Shown here piece by piece: positions 12,524-24,725 of a stretch of DNA of 64,000 nucleotides. The stretch lies in assembly GCA_000827495.1 (NCBI GenBank), contig KN817520.1, positions 946,484-1,010,483 of the forward strand, read 5' to 3'. This DNA comes from Hypholoma sublateritium FD-334 SS-4. Taxonomy: Eukaryota; Basidiomycota; Agaricomycetes; Agaricales; Strophariaceae. The notes below the pieces were generated by a model. That model worked only from the letters and a program-made list of their open reading frames with translations, was not told the origin of the DNA and ran no database searches. The translations under genes were made by a program, and so were the position numbers. The first letter of the stretch is position 1. Each line of letters begins with the position of its first letter.

Positions 12524-13906
12524 TGCCACCAAAAACGATGCGCATTACTTGAGACAAGCCCAACCTTTTATACTGGAGCGATGTAGATCGGCGGATGAGA
12601 TCCGCATCTGGGGTCTAATCCAAGAGATATTCATTCATAGATTCTCGCCGGATATTGATTCTGTACAATTAGACGTCATCAAACGCACACTGACATCCAA
12701 CTGACATCTCGCACTTATCAAGCTTGGGATGAGAGCCATTTTTGTAACCTCCTCGATATACGGGTGCAGGCGGCGTCTAATCGTGATGTCATAGAAATGT
12801 CGGCAAGTGGTGAAATGAAAACAATGTGGCTTCTTATGTTTTTATGTCGCTCCACGAGTGCCTTTAGGATGGGACAGCCATTTCGGAGCGCTTGTGGCAT
12901 TTCCTGCGTTTTGTTATCTTGTGTCATGATTGCGATTTTTAAAATTGGACGATGTTGGATTCCACGGTATGCAGGAGTAGACTTCTGGAAACCAAGGGCA
13001 TGATGTCTGTTTGAACGGCTTCGTAAAGCCAGACTCTATTGGTCTATGATCCTCCCGAGAACAGATAAACGTGTGGCGAAATTGTGATGCGCACAGCAAG
13101 CGTCCAGAGGTGTCCCTGGTTTGGAAATTATCGTTGGTGACGCGCTGCTGGCATCAACTTGCAGTGTGCCCAGATTAGATAGGCCGAGTCTTGAGCCGAC
13201 GAACAGGGCTGCAATAACGAGCGGTGCAGCCAGGGCCCTCGAGCATCGACAAGGAATATTGCTATTGGCGCAAAGCACATGTTCATGAGCGGGATTCCAA
13301 ATTCAATCTGAGACCCTCATTGACGGGGCGCATTGCCGCACCATCCAGACCGTGCACCCAGCATAGGCGCGGCGTCTTAAGCCGCTTCAGGCTGGGAAGT
13401 CGGATCTTGAAGATGACCCAGGGTATCAGCCTTCGGCGGGCTTTTTTCTGGGGTGCAAAAGTTTTTTGCGAGAAAGGGGCGTGCATGACAAACTGGAAGA
13501 TACCACGACTAGGGGAGGATTCACCGTTCACGAAGTATGCCAGCATGGACAAAATTGGGTGGCTATCGCAAGCTCATCTGGATTCTTTGTGGAGTTATGT
13601 ATAGGGCGGTCCGCGAGATAAGGATGCGAAAAGTGGGCTTGCAGTCAGATCGCGAGAATAAGCAGAAGAGAGAAGCACTGATAATGAGGGAAAACGTTGA
13701 GCTCAAAGTCGATTGAGCGGCGCCAACCAAGGAACTGACGGAGATGTGGCTGGAGTTACGCGCTGGCATGGTCGCGTCAAGGTCTCTCGGCCCGGTTTTG
13801 TGTTCGCGACTTTTGCAAGCCTTTTGCGGTGTTCATCGACATCGTTCATGCACTTCCGACTGCACGACTACCACTGAAAGTGCTGACTGCCCCCTGTGTA
13901 TTCGAC
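12524..13906. other. Intergenic, about 1.4 kb, between divergent PAL and SSL1
   Basis: One of the longest gene-free stretches of the left half. Open frames of up to 126 aa occur on both strands (for example 13224-13604 plus and 13283-13552 minus), but they overlap one another in opposite directions, show no family motif and lack splice continuations, so I treat them as chance. Apart from the PAL TATA box I see no clear element. Confidence 0.4.
12565..12572 (-). promoter_or_regulatory. TATA box of the PAL gene
   Basis: TATAAAAG on the minus strand, 42 bp upstream of the PAL start codon. With usual spacing, transcription would start about 15-20 nt before the ATG, giving a very short leader. 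Confidence 0.5.
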
Positions 13907-15646
13907 ATGCCCCCTAAAGCGAACGACCGCATGCAAGTCGATTCAGACTCGGACATCTCCATTGATCTTGAGCACACTACCGCGAAGGGCAAGGGCAAAG
14001 CCAAACCCAAGACCGGCGACAAACGCAAGCAGGACAAGGGTAAAGGGAAGGCGAAAGATACGGTGCGTCGCTATCTTTGCTCCTTTGTGGTCTGCAAAGC
14101 TTAATGTGCGGAATGTACGGCTCAGCAAGCATACACCTGGGAGGCGTCGTTCACACGTTCTTGGGAGACCGTGCAGGAGGATGAGGCGGGCAGTCTGCAG
14201 ACGTCAGTGGAAGACCTGATGGCCCGAGGGCGGCGGCGTAGGTATGTTGTATAGATGCTCATGTCTTCTAGATGCTTTTCTAATAGTAAATATCTCATAT
14301 ACCCACTTCAGGCTTCTAGCACCTGCCGCCGCGATCCGACGCACTATCATTCGACATCTAGTTCTCGTGTTAGATCTCTCTGCGGCAATGCTCGATCGCG
14401 ATATGCGGCCGACACGATTCGACTTGATGCTTCAATATGCACGAGAGTTCGTGACTGAATGGTTTGACCAGAACCCGCTGGGGCAAATTGGTGTTGTTGG
14501 GATGCGCGCAGGCCTTGGGGAACGCATCGGGGAAATGTCAGGTATGTTTGTATTTTCAAGCCCGCAGATTTTAGCTTGCAGAATTTCTCAATGCCACGGC
14601 TAAACGGACTGATAGGCAATCCGCAGGAAGTGCTGAAAGCCATTGCAGATAGACATAAAATGGAGCCCGTTGGCGAACCTAGTCTGCAAAATGCGGTTGA
14701 GATGGCGCGTGGAAGCATGAGGTATGGATCTTGCAACCTTACGATTACTTTTCTTAAATATTCATTTCTTCAGCCACCTACCTACCCATTCTTCTCGCGA
14801 ACTTCTGATTATATTCGGCTCGCTCACGACCTGCGATCCCGGGAATATACACGAGACAATTGACGCTTGTGTTAAAAGCCGCGCGCGCATTTCTGTCGTC
14901 GCGCTTGCGGCAGAAATGAAAATATGCAGAGAAATGTGCGAGAAAACTGGCGGTGATTATATTTCGATCTACTTATCCATGCACGCCGCACACATGCTAA
15001 TTAAGTCTTGGTCAACCCAGGCCAATTTGGTGTTGCGATGAACGAAGGTCACTTCAAAGACTTGCTATTCGAACTTGTGCCACCTCCCGCCCAACGAGCA
15101 CTAACTCGCTTGTCAACTACGTCCAACGGTGCCGGGAACACCACGGTTGCGAACCCTGCTGCAGACCTCATGATGATGGGCTTCCCAACACGACTGCCTG
15201 ACGCATCGCCTGCAAGCCTATGTGTCTGTCATGCGGAGATGCGGAGCCAGGGCTTTCTATGCCCGCGCTGCATGAGCAAGGTTTGCGACGTGCCGACTGA
15301 CTGCGACGTATGTGGCCTTATGATTGTGAGCGCACCACACTTGGCAAGAAGTTATCACCATCTATTCCCCGTGAAGCCGTACGACGCCGTGTATGCATTT
15401 TTTCTCTTCTCAGCGACATGGATGTGTGCGCTGATAGTGATTTGCATTAGCCAAGAAGTGGAACCACTCCTTGAGGCTGCATGCCATGCTTGTGCGCGTG
15501 TGTTCCCCGATAAGCCGGTTGTGGCGAAAGAGGGACTGAGCCCTGTTGGGCGGTATCGATGTCCAGAGTGTTTCAATGACTTCTGCTCAGAGTGCGATGT
15601 TTTTGTGCACGATGTAGTCCACTGTTGTCCAGGATGTGGAAAGTAG
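13907..15646 (+). CDS. SSL1: TFIIH core subunit p44/SSL1
   Basis: Seven exons (13907-14062, 14126-14241, 14312-14541, 14616-14721, 14774-14952, 15021-15390, 15451-15646) give 450 aa. A Lys-rich N-terminus (GKGKAKPKTGDKRKQDKGKG) is followed by a von Willebrand A domain (HLVLVLDLSAAMLDRDMRPT; LLIIFGSLTTCDPGNIHETI). The C-terminus is Cys-rich: a CHAEMRSQGFLCPRCMSKVC zinc site and a final RING-like C4C4 domain with pairs CHAC, CPEC, CSEC and CPGC. SSL1/p44 binds and stimulates the XPD/Rad3 helicase in TFIIH, which serves RNA polymerase II initiation and nucleotide-excision repair in the nucleus. Confidence 0.95.
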
Positions 15647-15964
15647 GTAGAAGGTAAATGCTAAAACCATGCAAGCTCAGCGCAACGCAGAGGGACCAAT
15701 CATCTATAGCATTAGGTTCCCAAGTATACTACTATGGGTTTCATCATTAATTCCCATTTAAAAGGAAGATCATCTCTGGAGGCATTAGTGTGTAAGTAGG
15801 GGTGGATAGCATAACAAAGCAAGGGAAGTCGGAGGGAAGTATGAAACGAAACGATAAATATATCGTAAAACCCTGAAATGTGCACCAGAAAATGTAAGAG
15901 TGTTCGTGTGATATATCGAAGTCGTGAAGTTGCAGAGTCATCCAAATCATCTTGCATCGCAATG
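15647..15964. other. Convergent 3' intergenic region, 318 bp
   Basis: Lies between the SSL1 stop (plus) and the stop of the NIPA-type transporter (minus). Expected to hold both 3' UTRs and polyadenylation signals. No gene seen. Confidence 0.4.
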
Positions 15965-17986
15965 CTACCGCTTCGGCGGCCCCGAAAACTGACCGAGTTC
16001 ATGTGCGTCGTCGTCCACATCTCTGAATGGGTCCATTGACCGCCGCCGCCGCCGCTCGTCACTGGCATCACCTACATTTCGTTTTTGTTTTACCCAACCA
16101 TCGTCTTCTTCGTCCTCATCTACATCTTCATCCTCACTACGCGCGACGAGGCCAGTATGTTCGTTTATCGCGCCCCTTGTATCGAATGATATTGAAGGTT
16201 GTGCGTGCCCTTTTACTGACGACAATTGGTTGTGAATAGGATGTTGGTGATGATCGACATCATCGTCTAGCCCTTCATCGTCCTCGTCCTCGTCGCTGAC
16301 GTCGCCCACGGCCCATAGCACCTCTCCTTCTGGTCCACGAGCCTCTTCGACGTCAGCGTCCATGTCCCCGGCCTCATTTGACTGCCCGGGGATACCCTTG
16401 GCTCCTTTTCGTCGGCGACGTCGTGGAGCGGTGCTTTTGACCTTGCCTGTTACCGGCTCTGGCTTTTTGTGCGTGAGGAGAACGACGCCCGAGATAAGCA
16501 CGGAAATAGAGACGAATATTAGGAAGAGGGTCCAGCCCTTGTATGCATTGACTTCATCGTTGAATATGAGCGAGTCGAGCCATCTGCGTCATTGCGATGA
16601 TGTCAGTTGTCAACGAGGATGACATAGGCTGATTATATACTTACCCGGTGGCAGTGTATACACCGTAGAAGACGGGCACGACGAGGGTTGAATCGTAGAC
16701 CTTGAGTCCCCGATTTATGCAGATGATTTGTAGGACGGCAGTGATAGAGAGAAGAATTATTGTGAATATAGGTGCAGCGTGTCCGAACTGGTTTCCTGGG
16801 TTTTGATGTGAGAGCGATCCCGAGAGCAACTTGACACTGATATGCATCAAAGAGGTGAGCGCCGGAATTCTGCATCATTGAGCTGGTTGAGACCGCTTAC
16901 GTTGCTTTGGCGAATACGAGACATCCCCCGGCCAGCCCACCTCCACAACATGCCCAACCGATGCCGAGAGTCCACGCAATCTGGTTATCATCTTTCGGGG
17001 CGACCCATGCTTCGAGTTGGTCAGTGACGAAGGTGATGAGCCCGTCCCAGGCAGCACCAATGATGGAAAATATCCCGAAGATCACCCCGAACCACGACCG
17101 GCGCCGTTTCGACATAGAGACGCTGGTATTGGCGGGGATGGGAAGTCCAACTCCAGGTCGACCCTGGGGTCGCGTTGCAGAGAATGGTACGGAAGCGAGT
17201 TCTCCACGTTGTGCAAGCACCCAGTCGAGGCGATAAGTAAAGATGAGGAGGAAAATAAGGGCGAATGACATAGCGAAGAAGTAGCCAAGCCATCCACCTC
17301 GCCGCCAAAGATATGTGATGTGGGCCACATCAGTCTCAGAAGTGAGCCCACTGTTAATGGAGCCGAAGGCAACGATTCCAATGACACCAATGACAACAAC
17401 AACGGTACCCTGTAAGTCATCTATATCAGACGAGAACGTTCTGTGAATAACAGCAAGACGCGTACATATATATCGTTTTTAGTGACGGGTGTGCCAACGA
17501 GAAAGCGCGCAAATAGGAAGTTGAAGACGAGAGAGCTTGAACCAAGAGGGGCAACATATTCTGCGTAAAGAGCGAGTAAGGTATAGGATACAAACAGATA
17601 GGCTGCGGACGGACCTGCCCGCATATATTCGAGAGCGAGAGTGCTTCCTATTAATTGAGAGAGACTGGAGCGAGGTGAACCGCCGCCGAGGCTGAGATCA
17701 CATATGGACATACATGTAGAGAAGCATGCCAAGCAGCCACAGTGGACGCATCCAATCCCTCCTCCTGGATGCCTTTGGTATTACACTTGTTCTAACCTGC
17801 AGCATACCGGTCACTACTGGGTGTCATATTGAGCAAAGCAGTGCAACAAACATGGTCTAGCTTTGTGAGGTTGAGACCTGCAGCATTAAGAATTGACGCG
17901 AGGAGGATGATAGAGAGGCCGATGATAAATGCGACCACTGGATTTGTGTGGCGGACGGGGACGGGATCTGGGGCAGTGGACGACAT
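15965..17986 (-). CDS. NIPA-type magnesium transporter (DUF803 membrane protein)
   Basis: The protein starts MSSTAPDPVPVRHTNPVVAF at 17986 and ends GQFSGPPKR. Introns join VRTSVIPKASRRRDWMRPLW, APLGSSSLVFNFLFARFLVG and GTVVVVIGVIGIVAFGSINS, giving about nine hydrophobic segments. The paired EamA-like repeats and the APLGS..VFNFLFA block match the NIPA/DUF803 family, which in animals and plants carries Mg2+. After the last membrane segment comes a ~180-residue cytosolic tail with basic clusters (RRRRRKGAKG) and long acidic runs (DEDEDDEGLDDDVD). A gene at 18131 is transcribed away from it, 144 bp off. The transported ion is inferred from the family. Confidence 0.85.
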
Positions 17987-18130
17987 GAAGAAAGTCAAGC
18001 AACAACGCTCGGCGGAGCCACCGAACAACCCACATCAATTACGTCAGCATGACCCAGTGCCATTTCAAGCGCCGGCACTGCCCAAAACTTATAAAAAGGC
18101 AGCCTACACATGAAACGCTGATTATTCACA

Positions 18131-18612
18131 ATGCCCTCCTTCTCTCATGTCGCTGGTCGACCTATCAACTTTCTCGCTGGCCGAGATCTGTGCGAGTATG
18201 CTTGGAGTATGCCCTATATTTCTTGTCATTCACATCTCCTTATGCTTAGTAACTCGAATGAGAATGAGAATCCTTCGGTTCCCGACTGCCACACTGTCTT
18301 CAAAGTGCAAATTATCTATATAATTGCCGCCACACTCGGTACTCATTGTCCTTTCCTCACTCTCCCTTGCACTTATATAATGCAGTTTCTGTGATTGGCT
18401 TTGCAATTACAGCTTGGATCATCATCCGCCAGAGGCGCACTGTGTGGCGGAGAAAGCAAGAGTTGGGTCAGGTCTTCATCCCACCTCGTCCAAATCCGTC
18501 AGATCCCCCATATGACCCGTCGATAGGAAGACCAGTACAGAATGTTGGGCCGGGAGCACCTCAACCTCAAGTTACATACATAGCTCCACCGCCAGTTTAT
18601 AGCGCAGTGTAG
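18131..18612 (+). CDS. Small single-pass membrane protein with a C-terminal PPxY motif
   Basis: Three exons (18131-18195, 18250-18338, 18386-18612) give 126 aa. A 45-residue N-terminal part with Asn/Glu repeats (NSNENENPS) precedes one membrane helix (VQIIYIIAATLVSVIGFAIT), followed by a basic stop-transfer RQRRTVWRRK. The rest is a Pro-rich cytosolic tail ending APPPVYSAV. PPVY fits the PPxY ligand of WW domains such as those in Rsp5/NEDD4 ubiquitin ligases. I do not recognise the family. The layout (short lumenal part, one helix, basic flank, PPxY tail) resembles membrane adaptors of Rsp5, but that role is inference only. Confidence 0.72.
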
Positions 18613-18811
18613 AAGATATTCTGTACCACGTTCTACGTTCTGACCGCTTGGTCTCGAAGGAATCGATGTTTTCTCCACAAATATACTCCCCGTTAATTAT
18701 AAAAGACGAGTATCTATGCAATGCTCTTGCAATACTCTTCGGTTTTGTGAATTGCTCAAGAATTGCCGCTATCAAAAATAGGGGCGACGGCGCCGGCCCG
18801 ATATAGTAATT

Positions 18812-20728
18812 ATGGCTGGATCTGACGTCAGCCAAACTCATCTTGCTCTGCTCTTTCACCTCGCAGCTTACTCAGGACTCAGGCCTCGGGAGGCCACAGG
18901 TTGTATGTCGGTCCCTCCTCATTTTTTGGTACCCATACACAATGTCGACGATGGAGCCATCTCCCCGAGACCCGTGGCTTCCTCCCCACAACTGCCGTTC
19001 GAACTGGTAGAAGCCCTCAACCAAACATATTTCCTCCACCTCCTTGTGACACAGCCTGAGAAGGTCGTTCCCCCGGGAAAGTCGCTTCTCTCTATGATGA
19101 CACATGCAAATTATGTAGCCGCCGAAGAGGATGCCAAAAATTCTGATAAGCACGACTATGCCAAAGCAAATCATCAGGCGATTGAGAAAAAAGTGAAGGA
19201 AGTAGCTCACAGAGCCTTTTGGAATGAGGTGAGTTCTGCATTCGTCAACGCTATTGAATATTCTGACACGTTTATTTACTTATAGGCGCTGGAAATGTTA
19301 TCGTCTCCACTTCCATCCGTTCAACTTTCTCGCCTGAAGCAACTATATTCAGATATACATGAAGCCTTGGCGCCACACTTCCCTCCTGGACACCGTATTC
19401 TGGTATCTCTGGAGTCACCTCTACCTCCTACTTCGTCGCCATTGCACTCTACTATGATACTTCTCAAGGAAATTGTCACTGCTTTGCGAGAGCGATGCGC
19501 ACCAGTCCGCGACGAGGCTGTCGATAATTTGGCTAGATCTCTAGAGAATCTTCCCCCAACTTCAGCAGAGTCACATACAGAGCTATCTCAGTTTGTTCTT
19601 GATTCTATGAAGAATATTTTACAGCTCGCCGAGGATATGCGGAGAGACTTGAATACCTTCGTCCTAGGTGCAATGTCGGAGTCGCAGCTGAAGGGGGTCC
19701 TGACGAGGGATGTGAAGAAACGCGAGAGGGGCCTGGTCATCAAAATTTGGGGTGGGCAGGAGAACGTGAGAGTAGCATGGAGGGAGTGGGTCTCTCAATT
19801 GGCTGAAGAAAGTAACGGCGAGACGAAATGGTTAAAGAGGCTATTTTTGGCGTTGGGGAACGACAAGCCTGTGTATTCTCATATACCTGCAACTGCGTCT
19901 GATGTTGAGAGTTCAGCAACGAATGGGACCAACACAGCCTTTCTCCCTGCAGAGAATCAGGCCGACACAAATATGCAATCATTGGAACCAACAATCTCTA
20001 GTAGCTCCGGGCCCCCATTACAACGGTTACCACCTCAATTACTGTTTTTCTCGCCGACCCTTCTGTACATACAGAACCATATTCAAGCCATTGTCATTGC
20101 CGCCGCTCTACGGGCATTGACGCGCCTTCCCGCTTCAACGACGTCTGCATCGGATTTTATGCAGAGAGTGTGGACGCTTCTCGAAACGGAAATCGAGGGA
20201 GACCTGCTAGATATAAGACACACTCAGAGGAGTGATCCTGCCGGAGAAAGTCAAACCAAACTGGCGAATCTTGCCGATGAGGTCGTGCGTGTGCGCCAGC
20301 TGGTGTCTGGCGTGAACATCAAACTGGAAGAGGAAGGCGAGCTGCGGACGACAGTGGAGCGTACATTGCGTGCGAGTGACCCCGTGTTTTTGTTGTTGCG
20401 GCGGCGCCTTGTCAAAACTTTAGAGGACCGGGTGGTAGAATCGGTGAAGGACGATGCAGATGCTGCGCCAAACTCCAAGCCCAGTATACCTATGAGGATG
20501 CAGACAGGAAAGGATCTGGTGGGGGAACGTGCAGGGAAGCGGATACGATTAAATCTGCCTGGACATGCAGAAACAGAGTATTCACAGAGAATCAATAGGG
20601 CCAAATTGGACGGTCCACCCGTGCCAGGATTTGAAGATCCTGTTTTGCAGCGGGTGATTAGAGAAGTGCTCGGCAAGATTATGGATACCGTATCATGGAC
20701 TGGCAGCGTATGGGGTGATTTAGTATAG
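18812..20728 (+). CDS. TCP11/SOK1 family protein
   Basis: Two exons (18812-19228, 19286-20728) give 619 aa. Helical segments typical of the T-complex 11 family are visible: VKEVAHRAFWNEALEMLSSP, then SRLKQLYSDIHEALAPHFPP and LKEIVTALRERCAPVRDEAV. The yeast member SOK1 suppresses loss of protein kinase A signalling; the biochemical role is unknown. The first ~55 residues are poorly conserved-looking; an in-frame Met at 18905 is an alternative start, and a cryptic intron there cannot be ruled out. The middle (about 380 to 420 of the frame) is Ser/Asn-rich and likely disordered. Confidence 0.82.
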
Positions 20729-20981
20729 AAATTTCTTCGTCTTGACATGAACGGACACACAAATAGGACAGGTAGAACGCGATAATGTATGCGTTAGAGT
20801 ATGTACTAATTGTAGCAATTTGTACTAAAATTAGCACGCGCCTTGCACGCGATCTGGACGCGCCGTTCCGGGCAGGCCGTTTTGATTGAAAACGCACTGC
20901 GCGCTCATGGCGCAGTCCTGGTTCCCACATGCTGTATATGATATCACTTTCGTCCTTAGCTAAGACCTGACTCCCGCCACC

Positions 20982-23900
20982 ATGGATGGCCAGAAAGCAC
21001 CATCCAGACGAGCTCAACCTAGGCTGCAGCGCTTACGAGTAGCCCTCAGCTCAGGATTATTCTTCGCGTCATGTCTACTATACTATGCATCGCCGAGTCT
21101 CTTCAGCTTCACCGCCGTCCCGTCCGCCCAACGTCCGCCTCATGCTGCACACGTCTTGGCCGTCTGCAGCCAACTTCATGCACTGCCCGGCCCACCTGCC
21201 GGCTTTTATGAACGAGAGCAGTCGGACCGCTTCGAGAAGGGCACGCGCCCTGTCCTAGTTCGCAACGCCAAGATCTGGACTGGTAACAAGAACGGCACGG
21301 AGGTCTTGCGGGCCACGGACATTCTCATCGATGGTGGCATCATCAAGTCTATAGGGCACCTTGGACACCTCTTAGATGGGAATACGAAAATGATAAATCT
21401 GGAGGTTGTCGACGCGGAAGGCAGATGGGTCACACCCGGAATCGTTGATGTGCACTCGCACATGAGCTCTAGCTCGGCGCCTTCATTGTCAGGAGCGATG
21501 GACGACAACTCGTTGCATGGTAACATTCAACCATGGCTCCGCATACTGGACGGTGTAAATACACATGACGACGCGTACCAACTGTCGAGCGCTGGCGGGG
21601 TAACGACATCCCTTATTCTACCTGGATCGGCGAATGCGATTGGAGGACAAGCGATTGTAATTAAGCTGCGGGCAACTTCAGAACGTTCGGCGACCGCCAT
21701 GGTGCTAGAACCGCCGTACACGAATAATGCATCGTTTCCTGATCCCAATTTACCTTTGCGGTGGAGACATATCAAGTGAGTGGACCACTGATTTTCTTAT
21801 TCTGCCGCTCAATTTCCGCTTAGGCATGCTTGTGGTATGTAATGCAACGTCATGACCTTGAGACTGCATTGCTCACACGAAATAGGTGAAAATCCTAGTG
21901 ACGTATACCAAGGTACTCGAATGGACACCTTCTGGGACTTTCGCCAGGGGTAAATTGGTCTGGTCTTTATTTGTTTTTTTACATTTCTCAATGACTCCCA
22001 GGTACAACACGGCAAAGAAGATCAAGGAGGAGCAAGATGCATACTGCGCAAGGGCTCTCAATGAGGACTGGGAAGATCTTGGCGACTTTCCTCAGGACCT
22101 CAAGTGGGAAGCTCTAGTAGATGTGTTAAGAGGAAGGGTCAAGGTACAATGAACAACCATTCGTTAATTCCGACAAACTCATGTCATGTTGCAGGTCAAC
22201 ACACACTGCTACGAGGCCGTAGATCTCGATGCATTTGTGAGGGTGCGTACTAATTACGTTTTCACCGACTTAATCTCTCTAATATATCTGCCATGACCAG
22301 CTTTCGAATGAATTCAAATTTCCTATCGCTGCTTTCCACCATGCCAGTGAGGCATACCTCGTTCCTAGTCGTATCAAACAAGCGTACGGTAGGGTACACA
22401 CTGAAAGAATATCATCTTGTGAAATTTGACACATGGTTTGCCTTTTCAGGTAAACCGCCTGCGATCGCATTATTTGCAGTTTTAGGAGGATACAAAAGGG
22501 AGTCGTATCGTGCTTCAGAATATGCGCCCAGAATATTGGCTGAACAGAACTTGACTGTATTGATGAAGGTCGGCTCTATGACCTTACTTATTGAATAAGC
22601 ATCCGGACTAACACCCGTATAGAGCGATCATCCGTCTGCCGTGAATTCGCGATATCTTCTGCACGAAGCTCAACAAGCGTATTTTTATGGCTTACCACAA
22701 AATCTAGCTATCGCATCTGTGACCAGTAATTCCGCAGAAACGCTCGGAATGGGACACCGAATCGGATACATTAGACAAGGTCGGTATATGTTTGTGTCTT
22801 CTTTAAAAAAATTGCTAAATATCTACTGAACCTAAGGTTACGATGCTGATCTTGTCATTTGGGATAGTCATCCATTGGCTCTCGGTGCCACCCCTGTTCA
22901 AGTCTTCGTTGATGGCATTCCTCAGATTTGGGAACCAGTCATTGTTCCCAAACCACAGTCTTTCCAGAATGCGCCAAAAGTACCGAACTTCGACAATGAA
23001 GCTAAAAAAGCGGTTGAATATGAAGGTCTTCCGGATCTGTCCATAGAAAAGGGCCCCGTGAAGGTCAACACGGTATTCACCAATGTGAACTCGATGCATG
23101 TTATACAGAATGGCGTGGTGCATCAGCTGTTCTCACTGCAAGAGGCAGCGGAGAATGTTACAGTCTTCGTACGCGAAGGCTCCATCGTCTGCTACGGGGG
23201 GCAAGACACATGCGCCACGTATATTGATAATTCCGATGACAATATTACTATCGACCTCGAAGGTGGATCCATTGCTCCTGGGCTTATCTCTTACGGGTGT
23301 GGACTTGGCCTCGAAGATATCATACTGGAACCATCAACGACGGATGGCCTGCTATTTGACCCGCTCAACAAGGATCCTCCGCGAATCGTTGGTGGGTCCA
23401 CCAACCTTATACGTGCTGTCGACGGGCTACAATTTGGGACACGCCATGCTCTGCAAGCATATCGCGCCGGTGTAAGTCAAATTTTTGGTCGCATTCTTTC
23501 CATCTCATAGGCATTTGCATGTTTGTGACCGTAATGCAGGTTACAATGGGTGTAACTTCGCCCTTGGGTGGAAGCTTCCTCAGCGGGTTGGGAGTGTTCT
23601 TCAATCTGGGCGCTGGGAATAAACTGGATGAAGGTGCAGTGGTGCAGGATGTCACTGCAGTGCATGTGTCGTTGCACCACAGTGAGATCGGGAAGCCTAG
23701 CGTGAGTACCCAGATTGCTGTGCTGCGTCGCTTGCTGCTCCAACCCATGGACGGTGACATCGGCGAGTGGTTTGGCCAGGTAAAAACGGTAAGACGCATC
23801 ATTTACAGGGCATAAATCAGTTTTCTGATAGCAAGGGCGCCAATCTGCTCGTAGGGCCAAATGCCGCTCGTTGTCGAAACACACAGCGCGGACATCATCG

Positions 23901-24533
23901 CCACGCTTCTTATTTTAAAGAAAGAAGTAGAAGCTGCATCACAGACAAGTATCCGCTTGACCATTGCTGGTGCAGGCGAAGCCCACATTCTAGCGAGAGA
24001 ACTACACGAAGCGAACGTTGGAGTAATGTTGACTCCTGCTAGGCCGTTCCCACATACTTGGGATCAGCGTCGCATGTACGTCCGCGACTCAATCTTTTAC
24101 TCCCCTCATCTCAAAGATGCTAATGACAGTTGCAGTTTACCAGGTCCGCCGCTTTCGAACAATAGCGCCGTAATGGAGCTTGTTGAGAATGATGTCGTCG
24201 TTGGGCTGGGTTGCGAAAATATGTGGTCTGCTAGTGCGCGAAACCTTCCGTTTGACATTGGTTGGGTGAGAAAGCAACTTCATGATCAACTGATCATAGA
24301 TTGCTAACTGCGATGATGGCCCATTTGCATAGGCTGCAATTGAAAGTGGTGGACGGCTTTCGGAGAAACAGGCAATTGCCCTAGGATCTTCGAATGTGAT
24401 GAAGTTGCTTGGAGTCGATGTGGACGACAATGAGATTGATCTGGTCGCCTCTCGCGGCGGGGACTTTGCCAGCTTCGACTCAAAGGTTGTTGCTATCCTG
24501 TCTCCGAGTACAAAGCGGGTCCATCTTTTGTGA
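20982..24533 (+). CDS. Membrane-anchored two-module amidohydrolase (CE9-like)
   Basis: Thirteen exons, including an 11-nt microexon (21824-21834), give 952 aa. The start codon has an ideal context (cgccaccATGg). A basic N-terminus and one hydrophobic helix (ALSSGLFFASCLLYYASPSL) suggest a type II membrane anchor. Module 1 has the amidohydrolase metal motif TPGIVDVHSHMSSSS, an AAFHHASEAY histidine region and a KSDHP aspartate. Module 2 repeats the fold (from about residue 560) but reads SIAPGLISYGCGLGLEDI where HxH is expected, although a late VVETHSADIIATLL is kept. Fungal genes of this type are usually labelled carbohydrate esterase family 9 or imidazolonepropionase-like; the true substrate is unknown to me. 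Confidence 0.88.
21824..21834 (+). other. 11-nt microexon of the amidohydrolase gene
   Basis: Flanked by ag on the left and gt on the right. It supplies the codons for H-A-C plus one base on each side of R-H-I-K..G-E-N-P; the frame is only kept if it is included, and total exon length is then divisible by three. Confidence 0.75.
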
Positions 24534-24725
24534 TGTACTCATGATCCGTGTCAATATCGTATATTGCATTAACTTTATATATTGTAGGCATATACATGTC
24601 TATGTTATAAGGTACATGTTAACTGTGTTCATGAAAAGAGCATTGTACATGATTGATCGCCAGGATGTCATGGCTTGGTGAATAAATAAAAATAATTTAT
24701 AGAGATCGCACGTCGACTAGACAGG

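Noticed and set aside
13224..13604. 126-codon plus-strand frame between PAL and SSL1
   Set aside because: Overlaps an 89-codon minus-strand frame of equal quality. No motif, no splice partner, and a composition like random sequence.
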